From assembly GCF_000585375.1 (NCBI RefSeq), contig NZ_KK073874.1, forward strand, positions 6,478,894-6,542,893: a stretch of DNA of 64,000 nucleotides, given 5' to 3'. The DNA is from Cryptosporangium arvum DSM 44712. Its GTDB lineage: Bacteria > Actinomycetota > Actinomycetes > Mycobacteriales > Cryptosporangiaceae. A program made the position numbers and the translations under genes. The stretch's first letter is position 1; each line of letters opens with the position of its first letter. Below the pieces are notes generated by a model. That model did not search any database. It worked only from the letters and a program-made list of their open reading frames with translations, and was not told the DNA's origin. Below are positions 54,410 through 64,000 of this stretch, piece by piece.

Positions 54410-55357
54410 GTGTCCGGGGAGAAGCCCTTACCAGCGGCGTTCGAAGTCACCACAACTCACCCGGAGCTGAGAGTCTTTCCGGCCGCCACCAAGGCCGGTG
54501 ACTGGCCGGCGATCGCCGCCGGGTTCCAGCAGCTCCGAGGTTGGCAGGCCGCGTCGTCGGCGATCTGGCTCATCGCCGACGTGCCCGGCTCCGATCAGTT
54601 CTTCCGGCAGGTCGTGGCGCGGGAGCCGTCCCCGATGGCCGCGACGATCCTCGGCTACTGCCTGATCAGCGCCGGTTGGCGGATCCGCACCAGCTACGCG
54701 GCCAGCCGGGTGTCCCGCGAGCAGTTCGCCGCCCTGCACGACCACCTGCGTGACGCCGAGCGCACGCTGATGGACGTCACCGCGCGCGATCCCCGGGCGA
54801 TGCTCGCCTGGAAGGGCCGGCTCACGACGGCGATGGGTCTCTCCCTCGGGGTCGCGGAGGGGCGGCGCCGCTACGACCGGCTCGCCCGGGTCGTTCCCGA
54901 CAGCTACTCCGCGCAGAGCTCCCATCTGCAGCACACCTGCCCCAAGTGGGGCGGCAGCTGGGAGACCGCGTACGCGTTCGCACGGGAGTGCGTCGCCCAG
55001 TCCCCGCCGGGCGGCCTGAACGGTGCGGTGCTCGCCACCGTGTTCCTGGAGCAGTGGGCCGTGGGCGGGGACGACGAGCCCGGCCGCGTCCTCCGGGAAG
55101 GTCACCAGGAGGTGTGGGCCGCCGCGCAACGTTCGGTGCTGCACCCCGGTTTCCGGCGCGAGCCCGGCTGGGTCGGGGCGCTGAACGAGTTCGCGGCGTT
55201 CTTCAACATCGCCGGCCTCCACTCGTACGCGGCCGTGTTCTTCCGGGCCATGGGTGAGTTCGCGTCCGAGTCCTGGTGGGACCGGCTCCCCGGCGACGGC
55301 GTCGAGAACTTCTACGCGTGCCGGGCCGAGTCGTTCTCGATGGCGGGTGGAGCATGA
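54410..55357 (+). CDS. DUF4034-like helical protein
   Basis: A 315-residue, mostly alpha-helical protein without signal peptide or membrane span. Segments such as AATKAGDWPAIAAGFQQL, ARDPRAMLAWKGRLTTAM and CPKWGGSWETAYAFARECV recall DUF4034/TPR-like proteins, in which PKWGGSWE-type motifs recur. The activity is unknown. Its stop overlaps the start of the M16 peptidase-like gene (ATGA), so the two are expected to work together. It starts with GTG behind a leaderless -10 element. Confidence 0.72.
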   Translation: MSGEKPLPAAFEVTTTHPELRVFPAATKAGDWPAIAAGFQQLRGWQAASSAIWLIADVPGSDQFFRQVVAREPSPMAATILGYCLISAGWRIRTSYAASRVSREQFAALHDHLRDAERTLMDVTARDPRAMLAWKGRLTTAMGLSLGVAEGRRRYDRLARVVPDSYSAQSSHLQHTCPKWGGSWETAYAFARECVAQSPPGGLNGAVLATVFLEQWAVGGDDEPGRVLREGHQEVWAAAQRSVLHPGFRREPGWVGALNEFAAFFNIAGLHSYAAVFFRAMGEFASESWWDRLPGDGVENFYACRAESFSMAGGA

Positions 55358-56871
55358 TCAAGGAAACCGAGGTCGACGGGGTTCCGACGCTGATCGCGTC
55401 GGTCAGTGGCCCGATGAGCGCCGGGCTGGTGTTCCGCGTCGGGTACGCCGACGAGGTGCTGGCACGCGCCGGCATCACGCACCTGATCGAGCACCTGGCG
55501 CTCTTCACCACCGGCCAGGCCGACTACCACTACAACGGACGCACCGGCGCCGCGTTCACCGAGTTCCACCTGCGCGGCCGCGAGCACGACGTGGTCTCGT
55601 TCCTCACCGGCGTCTGCACGTCGCTGGGTGCGCTGCCGATGGAGCGCCTGGAGATCGAACGGCAGGTGCTGCTCACCGAGGAGTCCGGGCGGTCGCTGAC
55701 GCCGTCCCACGTCCTCGCGCCCTGGCGGTACGGCGCCCGCGGGTACGGCCTGCCGGGGTACCTGGAGTACGGCGTCCCGGTGATCTCCCCGGACGAGATC
55801 CAGCACTGGTTGCGTACCTGGTTCACCAAGGAGAACGCGGCGCTCTGGATCGCCGGTGACGGGGTGCCGTCGGGGTTGCGGCTCCCGCTCCCGAGCGGCG
55901 GCCGACGCTGGGCGCCGCCGGCCGTCACCAGCGCGCTGCCGGTCACCCCGGCGTACTTCCAGGGGCCGCTGAACGGCGCCGCGTTCGACGCGGTCGTGCC
56001 GATCGGCGCGGCGTCGCAGCTCTACTCCGACGTGCTGCAGCGGGAGCTGTTCCGCGAGCTGCGCCAGGCCAGCGGCCTGTCGTACACCACCGCGACCGGC
56101 TACGCCGCGCACGCGCACGGCACCGCCGAGGTGACCGCGGTCGCCGACGCGCTGCCCGAGAAGCAGTCCGCGGTGCTCGGCGGGATGATCGACGCGCTGC
56201 TGACGCTCGCGGTCGGGCGGGTCGATCCGGCCGACGTCGACGCGGCGAGGACGAAGCGGCGGGAGGCGCTCACCGACCCGGAGGCCGAGGCCGCGATGCT
56301 GAGCGCGCAGGCGAACGCGCTGCTGGCCGGCCAGCCGATCCGGACGCTGGAGGAACGGCTGGCCGAGCTGGACGCGGTCACCGTCGAGCAGGTCGCCGGG
56401 GTGGCGGCCGCGGCGATGACGACCGGCCTGCTGCTGGTGCCGCCGGGCCACAGCGCCGACTGGGCCGGGTTCACCGCCGCCCCGACGACCTCGTACACCG
56501 TGGTGCCGGGTTACACCTACGCGGTGGTCGACGACGATCAGGACCGGTTCCACATCGGGCCGACCGGCGTCAGCCGGGTGATCGGCGACGAGGCCGCGAC
56601 CGTGCTGTACGCGGAGTGCGCCGCGATGCTGATCTGGCCGGACGGCGGCCGGCTGCTGATCGGTCACGACGGCATGCGGGTCGCGGTGGAGCCGACGATG
56701 ATCGCCGGTGACCCCGCGGTGCTCTACCAGGTCGGGACCGGGTTGCCACCGCACCTGGTGGTGCGGATGCCGGCGCGGGACGAGTCGGAGATCCCCCGGC
56801 CGACCCCGCCGGAACCCGTCGTGCCCGCGCCGCCGGAGAAATCGGGCCTCTTCCGGAGGAGGAAGAGCTAG
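55354..56871 (+). CDS. M16 family zinc peptidase-like protein
   Basis: A 505-residue protein with the inverted zinc motif HxxEH in ITHLIEHLALF (about residues 43-50). A further glutamate lies in RQVLLTEESGR about 70 residues later, as in pitrilysin/insulinase peptidases. The central half (RELRQASGLSYTTATGYAAH) matches the second M16 repeat. The C-terminal 100 residues are an extra domain ending in a Pro-rich and basic tail (SGLFRRRKS). No signal peptide is seen, so it is cytoplasmic. Substrate unknown; it is translationally coupled to the DUF4034-like gene. Confidence 0.82.
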   Translation: MIKETEVDGVPTLIASVSGPMSAGLVFRVGYADEVLARAGITHLIEHLALFTTGQADYHYNGRTGAAFTEFHLRGREHDVVSFLTGVCTSLGALPMERLEIERQVLLTEESGRSLTPSHVLAPWRYGARGYGLPGYLEYGVPVISPDEIQHWLRTWFTKENAALWIAGDGVPSGLRLPLPSGGRRWAPPAVTSALPVTPAYFQGPLNGAAFDAVVPIGAASQLYSDVLQRELFRELRQASGLSYTTATGYAAHAHGTAEVTAVADALPEKQSAVLGGMIDALLTLAVGRVDPADVDAARTKRREALTDPEAEAAMLSAQANALLAGQPIRTLEERLAELDAVTVEQVAGVAAAAMTTGLLLVPPGHSADWAGFTAAPTTSYTVVPGYTYAVVDDDQDRFHIGPTGVSRVIGDEAATVLYAECAAMLIWPDGGRLLIGHDGMRVAVEPTMIAGDPAVLYQVGTGLPPHLVVRMPARDESEIPRPTPPEPVVPAPPEKSGLFRRRKS

Positions 56872-57608
56872 GGGCGGGCGCGGGCGGCGGCGTCGGCGAC
56901 GGGGCCGCGGTGGAGGTGTCCGTGGCCCGGCAGCACCAGGTCGGCGTCCAGGGCTTCGAGCGTGTCCAGCGTCGCCACCGTGCGGTCCAGGTCGTGGTGG
57001 AAGATCGGGTGGAGCAGCTGCGGGCCGGTGACCGGTGACGTCGGATGCCCGGTCACCAATGTGTCGCCGGTGACGATCACCCCGTGGTCCGGCAGGAGAT
57101 AACAGGTGTGGCCCGAGGTGTGGCCGGGCGTCAGCACCGGCACCGGGCGCCCGGGCAGGTCGAGCGGACCGTCCGCCGGGAACGGCTTTGCGTCGGGCAG
57201 CGTCACGTGCTTCGTGCCCCCGACCCGCAGCACGTGGAGCCCCCAGGGCAGGAAGCCGGGCCGGAACACGTTACGCAGGACGTCGACCGGCGTGGCCTGC
57301 TCCCGGTACTCACCGTGCACGTGACGCACCTCCGGAGACGAGAGGTACACCGGCGTCGTCGACCCGGTCACCAGCTGCGGGAGCGAGCCGATGTGATCGA
57401 TGTGCCCGTGCGTCACCAGCACGGCCGCGATCTGGGCGGGCCGGTACCCGATCAGGTCCAGTGACTGCCGGACCGCGTCGACGTCCCCCGGATACCCGGC
57501 GTCGATCAACGTGACCGCGTCGCCGTCGGCCAGTACGACCCAGTTGACCGCGTCGCCTTCGACAAAATGCACACGATCGGCTACTTCCGTCACGGTAGGG
57601 GTGCCCAT
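56868..57608 (-). CDS. metallo-beta-lactamase fold hydrolase
   Basis: A 246-residue MBL-fold metallohydrolase. The metal motif is VTHGHIDHIG (HxHxDH), with further ligands in LTPGHTSGHTCYLL, the aspartate of VTGDTLV and the histidine of VLPGHGHLH. This is the glyoxalase II-like clade that hydrolyses thioesters or similar esters. The ATG at 57608 is used; a TTG six codons upstream is in frame. Its stop overlaps the convergent M16 gene by four bases. Confidence 0.9.
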   Translation of the reverse strand: MGTPTVTEVADRVHFVEGDAVNWVVLADGDAVTLIDAGYPGDVDAVRQSLDLIGYRPAQIAAVLVTHGHIDHIGSLPQLVTGSTTPVYLSSPEVRHVHGEYREQATPVDVLRNVFRPGFLPWGLHVLRVGGTKHVTLPDAKPFPADGPLDLPGRPVPVLTPGHTSGHTCYLLPDHGVIVTGDTLVTGHPTSPVTGPQLLHPIFHHDLDRTVATLDTLEALDADLVLPGHGHLHRGPVADAAARARP

Positions 57609-57632
57609 GGTCCGCGACGGTAGCAAGAGCCG

Positions 57633-58025
57633 TTACACGGGGATCGCGGCCCAGACCGTCTTGCCGTCGGGCTGCTCCTGGCAGCCCCACTTGTCGGCGA
57701 TCGCGGCGATGAGCGGGAGTCCGCGGCCGCGGGTGGAGAGCGGGTCGAGCTCGCGCACGACGACCGGCCGGCAGCTCTCGTCGTGCACCGAGACCTTCAC
57801 GAACGAGCCGCACAGTTTGACCGCGAGGCGGAACGGCGTCCGGGCGTGGTCGACGACGTTCGCGACCAGCTCGTGGACGACGAGCAGGATGTCCTCGGCG
57901 GCGGTGCCCCCGATCCGCCACTGGGTGAGCAGGTCACGAACGGTCCGCCGGATCTCGGCCGTCGCGGCCGGCGTCGGCGCGTGCGCCTCGTCGAGCTCGA
58001 CGGTCGGGTCGCAGTCGGTGCGCAT
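57633..58025 (-). CDS. anti-sigma/RsbW-like ATP-binding protein
   Basis: A 130-residue stand-alone HATPase domain (serine kinase, anti-sigma type). The N-box is LVVHELVANVVDHA, and the G-box region reads TRGRGLPLIAAIADKWG. Such small kinases in actinobacteria bind sigma factors or phosphorylate anti-anti-sigma proteins. No STAS or sigma gene is adjacent. The ATG at 58025 is chosen because GGAGGTGAT is ideally placed upstream; a longer frame lacks this. Confidence 0.86.
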   Translation of the reverse strand: MRTDCDPTVELDEAHAPTPAATAEIRRTVRDLLTQWRIGGTAAEDILLVVHELVANVVDHARTPFRLAVKLCGSFVKVSVHDESCRPVVVRELDPLSTRGRGLPLIAAIADKWGCQEQPDGKTVWAAIPV

Positions 58026-58088
58026 CGGACTGATCACCTCCACAGTCCCAGTATTTGCCAGGACCCGCACGGTGAAACAACCCGGAGC

Positions 58089-59057
58089 TCAGGAGACCAG
58101 GCGCTCGGCCGTGTCCACGTCCGTGATCAGCACGTTCACCCAATCGTTCAGTAGAGCGGCCCGAATCGCGGAGAGCTTGCGCTCGCCGCCGGCGACCGCG
58201 ACCCGCCGGTCGATCGTCCGTAAGTCGGCGCTGGAGATGCCGACGACCCGCTGATCGAACCGGGACTTCACCGGGCGCCCGTGGTCGTCGAAGAACCGCA
58301 GGCAGACGTCGCCGACCGCGCCGAGCGAACGCAGCTCGCCCTGGTCGGCCTCGGCTACCGCGTTGCCCGAACGCAGCAGCAGCGGCGACGGCTCGAGGCT
58401 GCCGATGCCGACGAGCGCGACGGTCAGTTCCTTCCACTGCGCCATCACGGCGGCGACCGCGTCGTCCTGGGTCAGCGCCCGGCGGATCGCCGGGGTGCCG
58501 ACCAGCCCGGGCGACGGCACGAACACCGGCCGGGCTCCGGTCAGCTCGGCCAGCCGGCCGGTGAGGCGGGTGGCCTGCACCTGCGCCTCCGGGCTGCCCA
58601 CGCCCCCGACGATCTGCACGACCCGGTCGGCGACCGACGTGTGTTTGGGGTGCATGGCGTCGACGGCGGCGAGCAGCGACTCGCTCCAGGACGAGATGCC
58701 GATGACATCGCCGCCCTTGAGCGTCGCGTCCAGGTACACCGCGGCGGCCGCGCCGAGCGCCGGGATGACGTCGCCGTTCGAGCCTTCGGTGTCGACGACG
58801 ACCGCGTCACGCAGCCCGTAACGCTGTTGGAGCTTCTCCTCCAGCTCGGTGTGGACGCCGGGCGGCAGCACGACGACCGTGCGGACGATCCCGCGGGTCG
58901 TGGCCTCTTTCAACAGGCGGGAGACGCGCGGCTGCGAAATGTTTAGTTGCGCGGCGATCTCGGGCTGGCGCATGCCCTGCTCGTGGTACATCCGCGCGAC
59001 CTTCGCCAGCATCCGGAGCTGCTCGGCCGCCGCGGTACGCACGCCGGTGACCGGCAT
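58089..59057 (-). CDS. SorC family sugar-binding transcriptional regulator
   Basis: A 322-residue regulator. The N-terminal helix-turn-helix (about 14-60) reads YHEQGMRQPEIAAQLNISQP then RVSRLLKEA. The C-terminal effector domain (about 65-320) has GVGSPEAQVQATRLTGRLAE and the sugar-phosphate-binding end GGERKLSAIRAALLNDWV typical of SorC/DeoR regulators. The ATG at 59057 has GAGGGAG upstream, so the ATG at 59072 is less likely. It is downstream of the transporter operon and most likely controls it in response to a phosphorylated sugar or polyol. Confidence 0.9.
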   Translation of the reverse strand: MPVTGVRTAAAEQLRMLAKVARMYHEQGMRQPEIAAQLNISQPRVSRLLKEATTRGIVRTVVVLPPGVHTELEEKLQQRYGLRDAVVVDTEGSNGDVIPALGAAAAVYLDATLKGGDVIGISSWSESLLAAVDAMHPKHTSVADRVVQIVGGVGSPEAQVQATRLTGRLAELTGARPVFVPSPGLVGTPAIRRALTQDDAVAAVMAQWKELTVALVGIGSLEPSPLLLRSGNAVAEADQGELRSLGAVGDVCLRFFDDHGRPVKSRFDQRVVGISSADLRTIDRRVAVAGGERKLSAIRAALLNDWVNVLITDVDTAERLVS

Positions 59058-59092
59058 CGGCGTCTCCCTCATATTTATTCAGGCGAAGTGTA

Positions 59093-59116
59093 GTGGGGCC
59101 GCCGGAGCGGCCCCAC
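59093..59116. terminator. hairpin between RbsB-like and SorC genes
   Basis: A perfect 10-bp stem (GTGGGGCCGC and its complement) with loop CGGA follows the binding-protein gene. It may end the operon or partly reduce expression of the SorC gene downstream. Confidence 0.65.
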
Positions 59117-59126
59117 CGACACCGGG

Positions 59127-61257
<2,131 letters not shown>

Positions 61258-61261
<4 letters not shown>

Positions 61262-62823
61262 GACGCCTCTCCGGTCTTCGTCGACGGGACACTGCCGCCG
61301 GAGGCGGCCATCAGGTCTTCGCGGGTGAGGGCTCCGCGCGTGAACTCCCCGACGATCCGGCCGCGCGAGAGCACCAGCAGGCGGTCGGGGACGTGCAGCG
61401 CCTCCTCGGCCTCGGAGGTGGTGAACAGCACGGCCAGGCCGCGCTGGGCCTGCTCGGCCATGAGCGCGAACACGTCGGCCTTCGCGCCGACGTCGACACC
61501 GCGGCTGGGCTCGTCGAGCAGCAGCACCCGGGGATCGGTGAGCAGCGCCTTGCCGATCACGACCTTCTGCTGGTTGCCGCCCGAGAGCGAGCCGATCGGC
61601 GACCTCGGGCTGCTCGTCTTCACCGTGACGTCGGTGATGGTGCGGCTGACCGCGGTGTCCTCGTCGCGGCGGTTCAGGAACACGCGCCGGGCGAACGCGA
61701 GCAGACCGGCGAGCGAGAGGTTCTCCCCCACGCTCATCGTCTGGACCAGCCCGTCCCGCTGCCGGTCCTCGGGCACCAGCATCAGCCCGCGGGCGATCCG
61801 CTCCCGGATGGTCTCCCGGCCCAGGACCTCACCGGCCAACGCCACTTCACCGGACTGGATCGGGATCCGGCCGGCGAGCGCCTCGAGCAGCTCGGTGCGC
61901 CCGGCGCCCATCAGCCCGTAGAGACCGACGATCTCCCCGGCCCGCACGCGCAGCGTCAGCCCGTCGACCGCGAGCCGGTCCGAGTTCGACGGGTCCGGCA
62001 CGACCAGGTCGGTGATCGTGAGCAGCTCGTCGCCGAGGACGGTGTCCCGGTCCGGGAAGAGCGAGTCCTGGTCCCGGCCGACCATCTGACGCACGATCCA
62101 GCCCAGGTCGACGTCGTCGGCCTCGGCCGTGGCCACGAGCGACCCGTCACGCAGCACGACGACGTCGTCGGCGATCTCCAGCGCCTCGTCGAGGTGGTGG
62201 GAGATGTAGACGACCGCGACCCCGTCGGCGGTGAGTTCGCGGATCATCCGGAACAGCACCTCGACCTCGGGTTCGCTGAGCGCGGAGGTCGGTTCGTCCA
62301 TGATCAGCACCCGGGCGTCCTGCAGGAGCGCGCGGGCGATCTCGACCAACTGCTGCTGACCCAGGCGGAGGTCCCCGACGAGAGTCCGGGGGTCGATCTC
62401 CTCCTCGAGCCGCTTCAGGATGGCCGCCGAGGCGGTCCGCTCCCCCTTGCGGTCGACCGCGAACGCCGGGGTGATCCGCTCCCGGCCGAGGAACAGGTTG
62501 TCCTCGATCGAGAGGTTCGCGCAGAGGCTGAGCTCCTGGTGGATGATGACGATCCCGGTGTCGGCCGCGTGCCGGGCGCTGGTGAACACGACCGGTTCGC
62601 CGTCGACGGCGACGTGGCCGGTGGTGGGCGTCTCGATGCCGGCCAGGATCTTCATCAGCGTGGACTTGCCGGCGCCGTTCTCGCCGAACAGCGCGGTGAC
62701 GCGCCCGGCCCGCGCGGCGAAGTCGACGCCGGTGAGGGCGTGGGTGCCGCCGAAGACCTTGGTGATCCGGGACGCGCTGAGCACGCTCCGGTTGCCCTGG
62801 TTCGCTTGCTCCGCGGCGGTCAC
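61258..62823 (-). CDS. sugar ABC transporter ATP-binding protein (RbsA-like, two ABC domains)
   Basis: A 521-residue duplicated ATPase. Domain 1 (about 12-250) has Walker A LFGENGAGKSTLM, signature LRLGQQQLVEIARAL and Walker B VLIMDEPTSAL. Domain 2 (about 265-510) has a degenerate Walker A (LYGLMGAGRTELLEAL), signature SLSGGNQQKVVIGKAL and LLLDEPSRGVDVGAK. This asymmetry is normal for RbsA/MglA. The GTG start overlaps the DUF2291 stop (GTGA). Confidence 0.94.
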
Positions 62824-63560
62824 GGCGTCACCTCGAACGTCACCGGGGTGAGGGTCACGACCTCGGGGGTGAGGAAGGTGAACGCGCCGACGACCGAGAT
62901 CTTCTTGCCCTTGAGTGCGTTCGGCTGGACGCCGGCGAGCACCTTGGTCCGCACCTCGTTGTTCAGTGCGGTGCCGGCGTCGGAGTACTGCACCTGGTTG
63001 AGGAAGTCGCCGAACTTGATCGTGCCGGTCGCGTCGCGCAGCGAGGTGCCGGTGATCGCCGGTCCGACCTGGACCCAGACTTGGGTGCCCGGCGGGAGGC
63101 CCTCGACGGTGAGCGCGAGCAGACTGCCGTTCAGATCGGCTCCGGTGCCGTCGACGCTGACCGGGAAGCTGTAGGGGCTGCTGCCCACGCGCTTGCCGTA
63201 CTTCTCGCCGGCGGCGTCCGCGTCGGCCTTGAGTGCCGGGACGAGTTCGGTGAGCGGGGTCGCGTTCCTCTCGATCAGGGGCGCGACCTTCGGGAAGGTC
63301 TCGGCGCCGTACTTGGCCGGGTCGAAGGTCTGCTCGGCCGCGGCTCGGGTGGCCGGGGCGTCGGCGTCGCGCCATTCGGTGGCGAGGCCCATCGCCGCGA
63401 GCACGACGACGACCACACCCGCCTGGATCGCGCGGACCTTCCGGCTCGGCCGGGTGGCCACGGTCCGGGTGCGGGCCGCCTGCCGGCGCGTCCCCGCCGC
63501 GGCTGGCGTCGGCTCGGAGACGGCCTCGGCCGGTGACTCGGTCGACGATGACGACGTCAC
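62820..63560 (-). CDS. DUF2291 family protein
   Basis: A 246-residue protein with one N-terminal transmembrane segment (about 44-62, IQAGVVVVVLAAMGLAT) and an extracytoplasmic domain of about 180 residues. DUF2291 proteins are usually encoded with RbsA/B/C-type importers and are predicted to be periplasmic or membrane-anchored accessory proteins of unknown role. The sequence FLNQVQYSDAGTALNNEV is characteristic. The GTG start overlaps the kinase stop, so all genes of the operon are coupled. Confidence 0.84.
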   Translation of the reverse strand: MTSSSSTESPAEAVSEPTPAAAGTRRQAARTRTVATRPSRKVRAIQAGVVVVVLAAMGLATEWRDADAPATRAAAEQTFDPAKYGAETFPKVAPLIERNATPLTELVPALKADADAAGEKYGKRVGSSPYSFPVSVDGTGADLNGSLLALTVEGLPPGTQVWVQVGPAITGTSLRDATGTIKFGDFLNQVQYSDAGTALNNEVRTKVLAGVQPNALKGKKISVVGAFTFLTPEVVTLTPVTFEVTP

Positions 63561-64000
63561 GAAAGCCTCCTCGAGGCAAGAGAATCAGTAGTGGGTGCGT
63601 TCGGGTCGTCGCTCACGGACGACATGTCCGGCGCGGGCGACGCGGCCGGGGTGAGCCGGGCTCGGGCCACCGCGCCGTACCATCCCTCGCGCGCTGTGCG
63701 GCGCTCTTCCGGCGCCATCCCCGGGGTGTAGTCGGTGGTCGCGCCCTGCTTCCACCGGCCCGGGCCGACACCGTTCGCGGCCAGACGGGCTACGCCCAGG
63801 GCGGAGAGGTCGGCCCCGTCGGCGCGGCGGACCGCGCGGCCGGAGAGGTCGGCCTGGGCCTGCATGACCGTCGCGCTCCGCGAGAGCCCGCCGTCGGTCA
63901 GCAGCGTCTCGACCGGGCTACCGGCCGCTTCCACCGCCGCGACGACGTCCTCGACCTGGAACGCGACCGACTCGATCGCGGCCCGCGCCAGCGCCGGACG
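63557..64000 (-). CDS. FGGY family carbohydrate kinase, C-terminal part only
   Basis: The gene enters from the right edge, so only its last 147 codons are visible and the N-terminal ATP-binding lobe is outside. The FGGY C-lobe signature LLTDGGLSRSATVMQAQADL is clear, preceded by ALARAAIESVAFQVEDVV. GMAPEERRTAREGWYGAVAR is the usual ending of glycerol/erythritol/xylulose kinases. In this context (SorC regulator, Rbs-type importer, DUF2291) it would phosphorylate the imported polyol or sugar. Confidence 0.88.
   Translation of the reverse strand, partial: RPALARAAIESVAFQVEDVVAAVEAAGSPVETLLTDGGLSRSATVMQAQADLSGRAVRRADGADLSALGVARLAANGVGPGRWKQGATTDYTPGMAPEERRTAREGWYGAVARARLTPAASPAPDMSSVSDDPNAPTTDSLASRRLS

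Overview
The window is a GC-rich, gene-dense stretch of an actinobacterial chromosome. Four things point there: the 3' part of an actinobacterial SAM-IV-type riboswitch at the left edge, many genes apparently read from leaderless transcripts (TANNNT followed 6-7 bases later by ATG/GTG), frequent GTG/TTG starts with 1-4 base gene overlaps, and actinobacterial-type families (fused isobutyryl-CoA mutase IcmF, paired acyl-CoA dehydrogenases, F420/FMN PPOX proteins, Hsp70-like/WD40 proteins, family I36 inhibitor). A large-genome filamentous soil genus (for example Cryptosporangium or a relative) would fit, but the genus is a guess. No rRNA, tRNA, CRISPR array, insertion sequence or complete prophage was seen.

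Layout. 1-3.1 kb: riboswitch, PLP aminotransferase, YciI-like protein, a membrane-anchored protein and a DUF309 protein. 3.1-9.6 kb: hybrid histidine kinase, a membrane-anchored secreted-domain protein and IcmF. 9.7-10.0 kb: decayed Hsp70-family fragment. 10-20.9 kb: metal/cobalamin-receptor-like protein, MarR regulator, ketopantoate reductase, FAD dehydrogenase, threonine dehydratase, XRE regulator plus amidotransferase, PPOX protein, MFS transporter, and a divergent 2-oxoacid decarboxylase/Lrp pair. 21-29 kb: coiled-coil membrane protein, acyl-CoA thioesterase, a stand-alone DnaG-like primase core, an acyl-CoA dehydrogenase pair, a 14-TM exporter and an EamA transporter. 29.3-34.3 kb: a 1112-residue Hsp70-ATPase/low-complexity/WD40 fusion, a short-unit repeat array, a MATE exporter. 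34.3-39.6 kb: methyltransferase, a large NACHT NTPase with a reading-frame break, an AlkB-like dioxygenase and a secreted I36 inhibitor. 39.6-41.1 kb: acyl-CoA synthetase.

41.4-49.7 kb is a coherent galactoside operon: sugar-binding lipoprotein, two permeases, GH42 beta-galactosidase, galactokinase, DeoR regulator and GalT. Imported beta-galactosides would be cleaved inside the cell and the galactose fed into the Leloir pathway. The ABC ATPase is not in the operon, so a shared MsiK-like ATPase is inferred. 49.7-58 kb: nitroreductase, VapBC-type toxin-antitoxin pair, SnoaL-like protein, a second hybrid kinase ending in Hpt, a DUF4034-like/M16 peptidase pair, a metallo-beta-lactamase-fold hydrolase and an anti-sigma-like ATPase. 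58-64 kb: a minus-strand operon (FGGY kinase running off the right edge, DUF2291 protein, RbsA/RbsC/RbsB-type transporter, then a SorC regulator beyond a hairpin), probably for a polyol or pentose-like sugar.

Most unusual items: the NACHT/AlkB locus with its frameshift, the Hsp70-WD40 fusion and its decayed relative 20 kb away, the truncated primase, and two probable operator pairs (upstream of the Lrp regulator and of the toxin-antitoxin genes).
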